DNA of 64,000 nt from Longimicrobium sp. GTDB lineage: Bacteria > Gemmatimonadota > Gemmatimonadetes > Longimicrobiales > Longimicrobiaceae. Made by a program: the position numbers and the translations under genes. The DNA is taken from positions 27,387-91,386 of the forward strand of contig DASVWD010000115.1 of the NCBI GenBank assembly GCA_036389795.1, written 5' to 3'. Below, piece after piece: positions 59,505 to 64,000 of this stretch (the stretch's first letter is position 1; each line of letters starts with the position of its first letter). Below the pieces are notes generated by a model that saw only the letters and a list, made by a program, of their open reading frames with translations, was not told the origin of the DNA and searched no databases.

Positions 59505-60002
59505 ATGGAAGACTTCGGAGTCCGTTTCCAGGTCGACGACGCCAGCCGCTTCGACAGTCTCCGCAAGCTTTTCTACGAGCTGAAGAAAGACAAAGACGGC
59601 GAAGCCTTTCGCGATCCGGGGGAGTGGGTGGGCCTGGTCCCGGACGAGGCGAAGGCTCACTTCAGCTGGCCCACGCCGCAGGAGCGCGAGGAGTGGCTGC
59701 GGCGGAGGCGCTCGACTTCGATCTTCATCCCGGACCCGTCCGAGCAGCTCAGCGCGCAGTGGGACTTCTTCCGCGTCTTCGAGACGGTCGAGGAAGGAGA
59801 GTACGGGCTGCTCAGCTGCGAGATGACGGATGGGACCACGGCGGAGATGCACATCGATCCCTGGTCGTATCCGTACGGCGGCGTCGGGCCGTTCATCGCG
59901 CTCGCGGAGGCGTTCGGCTTCCGGGTCGTCGGGCTCAACGAGTACGGCGAGTATCAGAGCCGCGAGGAGCTCCTGGCGAAGCGGACGCCCCGGAAGCCGT
60001 GA
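59505..60002 (+). CDS. Hypothetical protein (165 aa)
   Basis: This 165-residue soluble, acidic protein has FRVDDASRFDSLRKLFYELKK-like helices at the N-terminus, a WPTPQEREEWLRRRRS block and later FFRVFETVEEGEYGLLSCEM and MHIDPWSYPYGGVGPFIALA. The pattern suggests an alpha/beta fold with a PYGG loop. No family is recognised. It is followed after 30 bp by another small gene. Confidence 0.6.
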   Translation: MEDFGVRFQVDDASRFDSLRKLFYELKKDKDGEAFRDPGEWVGLVPDEAKAHFSWPTPQEREEWLRRRRSTSIFIPDPSEQLSAQWDFFRVFETVEEGEYGLLSCEMTDGTTAEMHIDPWSYPYGGVGPFIALAEAFGFRVVGLNEYGEYQSREELLAKRTPRKP

Positions 60003-60032
60003 TGGGGGATCTGGAATGATCGGAGAGGCGAC

Positions 60033-60434
60033 GTGCTTGAAGACTACGCGGGCTCGACCTTCCAGCCGGGGCAGGTGTGGCGCTACCGCGCGCGCCCCGG
60101 CGAGGAGGACTCCACGCTCACCGTCCTGAAGGTCGAGACGCACCCGGAGCTGGGCGTCATCGTCCACGTGGCCGTGAGCGGCGTGCGCGTCCGCAACCCG
60201 CTGGCTCCGAGCGGCTACGCGGGCGAGATCGGCCACCTGCCGTTCGCGGAAGAAGCCGTGCTCGACAGCGTGACCGACCGGGTGCAGGGCGGCGCCCCGA
60301 CCGGCGCCGGCGAGGAGGGCTACCGGGAGTGGCGCCGCGCCTTCGACGCCGGCGAGGGCGGCGTGTTCACCACCAGCGTCGCCGAGGCCGTCGGGTTCAT
60401 CGAGCAGGCGCTCGGCCAGGGAGGAGCCGGGTAG
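60033..60434 (+). CDS. Hypothetical protein (133 aa)
   Basis: This 133-residue protein from GTG 60033 has GSTFQPGQVWRYRARPGEED, LTVLKVETHPELGVIVHVAV, GEIGHLPFAEEAVLDSVTDR and a C-terminal amphipathic helix. The first half resembles an SH3-like beta-barrel. No family is recognised. It probably belongs to the same transcript as the preceding gene. Confidence 0.65.
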   Translation: MLEDYAGSTFQPGQVWRYRARPGEEDSTLTVLKVETHPELGVIVHVAVSGVRVRNPLAPSGYAGEIGHLPFAEEAVLDSVTDRVQGGAPTGAGEEGYREWRRAFDAGEGGVFTTSVAEAVGFIEQALGQGGAG

Positions 60435-60496
60435 GGGACGCCCTCTCCTTCGCCAGCCTCGCGCGCGGCGAAGGAGAGGCTTGACGGCGCACATGG

Positions 60497-60533
60497 GTGC
60501 TAATAATCTAGCACTGTGCTATAAAGATAGCAC
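60497..60533 (+). promoter_or_regulatory. Two tandem perfect operators
   Basis: GTGCTA-N6-TAGCAC at 60497-60514 and again at 60516-60533, separated by one base, with AT-rich spacers (ATAATC and TAAAGA). A TTGACG box begins at 60481, so the first dyad overlaps a likely -10 region. The next gene, the DUF5916 protein, starts at 60634. A dimeric repressor (for example of the BlaI/MecI or GntR type) is inferred. Confidence 0.65.
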
Positions 60534-60633
60534 GCGAGACCCGGCCGGCGGCACGCGCTTACAACCTTCCGCGCACATCGCTCATCGAAGGCGATGTTCC
60601 GCCGGTGCGGCCCTCCTCCAACGCTCGACGCCC

Positions 60634-63348
60634 ATGTCCCCCTCCCGCTTGTCCGCAGCATCCCTGGCCGCCCTGCTGGCGCTCGCCGCGCCCGCGGCCG
60701 CGCAGAACGGCGCGCACCCCGCCGGCGCCACCCCGCGCATGCAGGCGGTGGAGCGCACCACGCCCATCGTGCTCGACGGCGTGCTCGACGAGGCGGTGTG
60801 GCAGGGCGGGACTCCCGCCACCAGTTTCGTGCAGTTCGAGCCCGACGAGGGGAAGCCCGCCACGCAGCGCACCGAGATCCGCCTGGCCTACGACGCCGAG
60901 GCGCTGTACATCGGCGCGCGGATGTTCGACTCGCTGGGCGCCCGCGGGGTGACCACCCGGCTGGCCCGCCGCGACCAGAGCACCGAGTCCGACAACGTGC
61001 AGTTCGTCTTCGACACCTACCACGACCACACCGGGCGCACCGTCATCCAGATCAACCCCTCGGGGGTCAAGTACGACGCCGGCCAGGCCTCGCCGTCCGC
61101 CGACCCGTCGTGGGACCCGGTGTGGACCGCGGCCACGCGCATCGACTCGCTGGGGTGGACGGCCGAGCTGAAGATCCCCTTCAGCCAGCTCCGCTTCCCG
61201 CGCGACAGCATGCAGACGTGGGGGATGCAGGTGTGGCGCTACGTGCAGCGGCTGAACGAGACCTCCATGTGGAGCCCGTGGGGGAGGCGCGACCAGGGCG
61301 GCCCGCAGCGCTTCGGGCACGTGGAGGGCTTACGGGCGCCGAGGAGCCGCGGCCGCATGGAGCTCCTGCCGTACGTGCTCAGCCGCGCCCGCTACGTGAC
61401 GCCCACCCAGCCCGGCAGCCCCTTCCAGCAGGACGCCGACTACGACGTGCGCATGGGCGGCGACGTCAAGTACCAGCTCAGCTCCACGCTCACGCTCGAC
61501 GCCACCATCAACCCCGACTTCGGCCAGGTGGAGGTGGACCCGGCGGTGGTGAACCTCTCGGCGTTCGAGACCTTCTTCTCCGAGAAGCGGCCCTTCTTCG
61601 TGGAAGGCAGCGGCCTCTTCGGCTTCGGCGACTTCTGGTGCATCAACTGCTCGAACGTCTCCTCGATGACGCTCTTCTACTCCCGGCGCATCGGCCGCTC
61701 GCCGCAGGGGCTGGTCACCCGTGGCGACGCGGAGTTCGTGCACACGCCCGAGAGCAGCACCATCCTGGCGGCGGCGAAGGTGACGGGGCGCACCCGGGGC
61801 GGGCTCCAGGTGGGGCTGCTGGACGCGGTGACCCGCTCCGAGCGCGCGCTGGTGCAGGACACCCTGGGCGGCCGCTTCACCGAGGAGGTGGAGCCGGCCA
61901 GCAACTACTTCGTGGGACGGGTGAAGCGCAACCTGCGCGGCGGCAACCTCACGGTGGGCGCCATCGGCACCTCGGTGATCCGGCGCTTCGACTCCGACGC
62001 GCTGGAGCGGCGCCTCCCCGGCCACGCCGAGGCGGTGGGGGTGGACTGGGAGATGTGGTGGAAGAACCGCACCTACCACCTGCTGGGCAACTTCGCCGTC
62101 TCGAACACCTCGGGCGACTCGCTGGCCATCCTGCGGCTGCAGCGCTCCTCCGCCCGCTACTTCCAGCGGCCCGACCGGGTGAGCGGGGGCAACGCGCTCT
62201 TCTCGGACGTGCTGGACGCCTCGGCCACCGCGCTGCGCGGCTACGGCGGCTACCTGCGCATGGCCAAGGACGCGGGCGACTGGCAGTGGGAGGGCGCCGT
62301 CAACTACCGCAGCCCCGGCTTCGAGGTGAACGACGCCGCCTTCCTGACGCGGGCCGACTACGTCTGGACGCTCGCCAACGTGATGCGGCGCTGGACCACG
62401 CCCACGCGCCTGTACCGCAACTGGCTCGCCATCCTGGGCGGGCAGTCGGAGTACAACTTCGACGGCGACCGCACGGCGGCGCAGCTGCACTTCTTCACGG
62501 GCGGGCAGAGCGCGAACTACTGGAACTGGGGCTTCTACGCGGAGCTGTACCCCGAGACGAACGACGACCGCCTGACGCGCGGCGGCCCCGTGGTGCGCGA
62601 ACATGGCGGCCGCCTGCTGCACGGCCGCGTGAGCACCGACGCGCGCAAGCCGGTGGTGTTCTCCACCGCCCACGACTGGTTCCACTACGCCGACGGGGCG
62701 TACTACTACGGGGCGAACGCCACCGTGCGCGTCAAGCCCGCGACCAACGTGCAGCTCTCGCTGGGGCCCTCGTACTCGCGCCAGAAGTCCACCACGCAGT
62801 TCGTGCTGCGGCGCGACGACCCCACCGCCACCCACTTCATGGGGCAGCGGGCGCTGTTCGCCGACCTGGACCAGAACACCTTCTCCATGAACACGCGGCT
62901 GAACTGGACCTTCACGCCCACGCTGACGCTGGAGCTGTTCGCGCAGCCGTTCGTGTTCGCCGGCGACTACTCGCGCTTCAAGGAGTTCACCGGGCCGCGC
63001 ACCACGGAGAAGATGGTGTATGGCGAAGACTTCGGCACCCTCTGCTTCGACGAGGCCGCCAACCGCTACACGGCCGACCCGAACGGCGACTGCGCCGCGG
63101 AGGGCACGCGCTCCGCCCAGGCGTTCTCGTTCGGCAACCCGGACCTGAACTTCCGCAGCTTGCGCGGCAACGCGGTGCTGCGCTGGGAGTACCGGCCGGG
63201 CTCCACGCTCTTCCTGGTGTGGCAGCAGCAGCGCGCCGGGGCCATGCCCTTCGGCGACTTCGACTTCGGGCGCGACGCCAACGCCATCTTCCAGCAGCGC
63301 CCCGACAACATCTTCGTCATCAAGGCCAGCTACTGGATCGGGCGGTAG
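60634..63348 (+). CDS. DUF5916/carbohydrate-binding-type outer-membrane protein
   Basis: This 904-residue exported protein has a signal ASLAALLALAAPAAAQ. The N-terminal CBM9-like domain has PIVLDGVLDEAVWQ, FEPDEG, RLAYDAEALYIGARMFDS and the DNVQFVFDTYHDHTGR region. The DUF5916 barrel follows: DATINPDFGQVEVDPAVVNL, FETFFSEKRPFFVEGSG and CINCSN. Later strands end in the usual aromatic residues of an outer-membrane beta-barrel (FVIKASYWIGR at the C-terminus). The role of the family is unknown; carbohydrate or peptide uptake is a guess. Two tandem operators lie about 100 bp upstream. Confidence 0.88.
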   Translation: MSPSRLSAASLAALLALAAPAAAQNGAHPAGATPRMQAVERTTPIVLDGVLDEAVWQGGTPATSFVQFEPDEGKPATQRTEIRLAYDAEALYIGARMFDSLGARGVTTRLARRDQSTESDNVQFVFDTYHDHTGRTVIQINPSGVKYDAGQASPSADPSWDPVWTAATRIDSLGWTAELKIPFSQLRFPRDSMQTWGMQVWRYVQRLNETSMWSPWGRRDQGGPQRFGHVEGLRAPRSRGRMELLPYVLSRARYVTPTQPGSPFQQDADYDVRMGGDVKYQLSSTLTLDATINPDFGQVEVDPAVVNLSAFETFFSEKRPFFVEGSGLFGFGDFWCINCSNVSSMTLFYSRRIGRSPQGLVTRGDAEFVHTPESSTILAAAKVTGRTRGGLQVGLLDAVTRSERALVQDTLGGRFTEEVEPASNYFVGRVKRNLRGGNLTVGAIGTSVIRRFDSDALERRLPGHAEAVGVDWEMWWKNRTYHLLGNFAVSNTSGDSLAILRLQRSSARYFQRPDRVSGGNALFSDVLDASATALRGYGGYLRMAKDAGDWQWEGAVNYRSPGFEVNDAAFLTRADYVWTLANVMRRWTTPTRLYRNWLAILGGQSEYNFDGDRTAAQLHFFTGGQSANYWNWGFYAELYPETNDDRLTRGGPVVREHGGRLLHGRVSTDARKPVVFSTAHDWFHYADGAYYYGANATVRVKPATNVQLSLGPSYSRQKSTTQFVLRRDDPTATHFMGQRALFADLDQNTFSMNTRLNWTFTPTLTLELFAQPFVFAGDYSRFKEFTGPRTTEKMVYGEDFGTLCFDEAANRYTADPNGDCAAEGTRSAQAFSFGNPDLNFRSLRGNAVLRWEYRPGSTLFLVWQQQRAGAMPFGDFDFGRDANAIFQQRPDNIFVIKASYWIGR

Positions 63349-63388
63349 CGGCGCGGAGGCGGAGCCGATCGACAGAAGCCGACAGCGG

Positions 63389-63422
63389 AGCGGGGCGCCA
63401 CCGGACCAGGTGGCGCCCCGCT
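63389..63422 (+). terminator. Terminator after the DUF5916 gene
   Basis: A perfect 14-bp stem (AGCGGGGCGCCACC / GGTGGCGCCCCGCT) with a 6-nt GGACCA loop, 41 bp past the stop codon of the outer-membrane protein gene. Confidence 0.75.
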
Positions 63423-63509
63423 CGCGTGTATCCGGGAAAACAACAGGCCTCATAGGCCTCATACCGGATTCCAGGAATCAGCGTGCAATCCGGTCCTCTC
63501 GCGAACCAT

Positions 63510-63709
63510 GTCATTCCGAGCGGCGCCGCAGCACCGATCCGGATTCCACACCTCAGCTGGGCGGCGCCCGAGGAATCTGCTCACCCCGCCCGGACGCTGG
63601 CTCCGTGCATCGGTCCGGCCTCCTGCCGGCCGCGGGTAGATTCCTCGGGAGCCCGGCCGACTTCGGTGGCGAACGCGAGCTCAGCGCATCGGGCTCCACT
63701 CGGAATGAC
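63510..63709. repeat. Long palindromic repeat family B, copy 4 (variant)
   Basis: 200 bp with ends GTCATTCCGAGCGG and CCACTCGGAATGAC and inner arms CCGAGGAATCTGCTC / GATTCCTCGGG. Same plan as the other B copies but with GTCATTCCGAG instead of GTCATCCTGAG, so it is a diverged subtype. Confidence 0.7.
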
Positions 63710-63745
63710 AGCTTCCCAATGCACAGCGAATCTCGAAAAACGGTA

Positions 63746-63816
63746 TCACGCAGAGTCGGCAGCGTCCGCAGAATCGGCAGAGAAACCCCTCCGTCAACTC
63801 TGCTGACTCTGCGTGA
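63746..63816. repeat. Long palindrome family C, copy 2
   Basis: 71 bp: TCACGCAGAGTC... and ...GACTCTGCGTGA with a GCAGAGAAACCCCT centre. Related in layout and core (GAGTC-GGAG/CAG units) to the element at 44434. Confidence 0.7.
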
Positions 63817-63840
63817 GCCTTGCCGTTGTTCGATCGTGTG

Positions 63841-64000
63841 TCAGCGCCGTCTCTTCCGGACCAGGGTGCCGCGGCAGCCGGCGGCGCCGCAGCGGCACGG
63901 GTAGCGCCGCTTCGCCGCCGGGGTGTGGCGCTCGGGGAGGACGAACGCGTAGTCGTAGGCCAGCTCCTCGCCGGGCTCGATGTCGCGCAGCGCCTCGATG
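63841..64000 (-). CDS. SET-domain protein, 3' end only
   Basis: The last 52 codons of a - strand gene that starts beyond the right edge. The frame gives [19 protein letters not shown], the C-terminal part of a SET methyltransferase domain (ELxYDY), followed by [15 protein letters not shown], the post-SET Cys cluster that binds zinc. Bacterial SET proteins methylate lysines in ribosomal or chromatin-like proteins. The stop is TGA at 63843-63841. Identity beyond the domain cannot be judged. Confidence 0.75.
   Translation of the reverse strand, partial: IEALRDIEPGEELAYDYAFVLPERHTPAAKRRYPCRCGAAGCRGTLVRKRRR

Overview
The window looks like a chromosomal segment of a very GC-rich Gemmatimonadota bacterium, most likely Longimicrobiaceae. 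This rests on the codon use, the many lipoprotein-type signal peptides, the DUF5916-type outer-membrane protein, a pinensin-leader-like small peptide, and abundant intergenic palindromes. The placement is by resemblance only. No rRNA, tRNA or CRISPR array was seen.

Layout. Positions 1-20 kb hold ordinary accessory and housekeeping genes: a tandem lipoprotein pair, an MFS transporter, a YpfJ-type zinc peptidase, a GNAT/BKACE pair, a PLP decarboxylase, an alpha/beta hydrolase and an S9 peptidase. Inside this stretch is a compact operon at 11.7-14.2 kb. It encodes a six-cysteine exported peptide, two membrane-anchored thioredoxin-fold-like proteins and a beta-propeller lipoprotein, and recalls the NVEALA-peptide loci of Bacteroidota. 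Positions 20.5-25.8 kb carry a DUF4157 (eCIS-effector-type) metallopeptidase, a nucleotidyltransferase/small-partner pair and carB. The small partner overlaps carB by 4 nt.

The most remarkable region is 26.3-40 kb. It is a decayed chromosomal integron: eight attC sites, four attI-like segments, and cassette genes that all read on the + strand (DUF4157 metallopeptidase, zinc-binding protein, lipoproteins, DinB, RibD/DHFR-like protein, amidohydrolase, PIN protein, DUF1801, zinc ribbon, VOC). No intact integrase gene is present, but two intI relics are. The relics lie on the - strand, between copies of the 5' end of carB and the attI-like segments. The block 'carB 5' end - leader hairpin - intI - attI' recurs several times and is more decayed the further it lies from the real carB. 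This suggests repeated insertion or accretion of integron platforms at the carB promoter. An orphan RiPP-like precursor sits near the end of the array.

Positions 40-64 kb return to native-looking genes: a YbjN-like protein with a Clp_N/CbbX-type AAA+ ATPase, a metzincin lipoprotein, VOC and SRPBCC proteins, a carbon-nitrogen hydrolase, a GAF-domain histidine kinase, an Ig-like-domain HELSH protein, a TspO/MBR protein, a 2OG-Fe(II) oxygenase, an ABC ATPase with a small membrane partner, and a DUF5916 outer-membrane protein. The last is preceded by two tandem perfect operators. A SET-domain protein is cut by the right edge.

Three families of long intergenic palindromes recur: A around 4-9.5 kb, B at 16, 48.6, 56 and 63.5 kb, and C at 44 and 63.7 kb.
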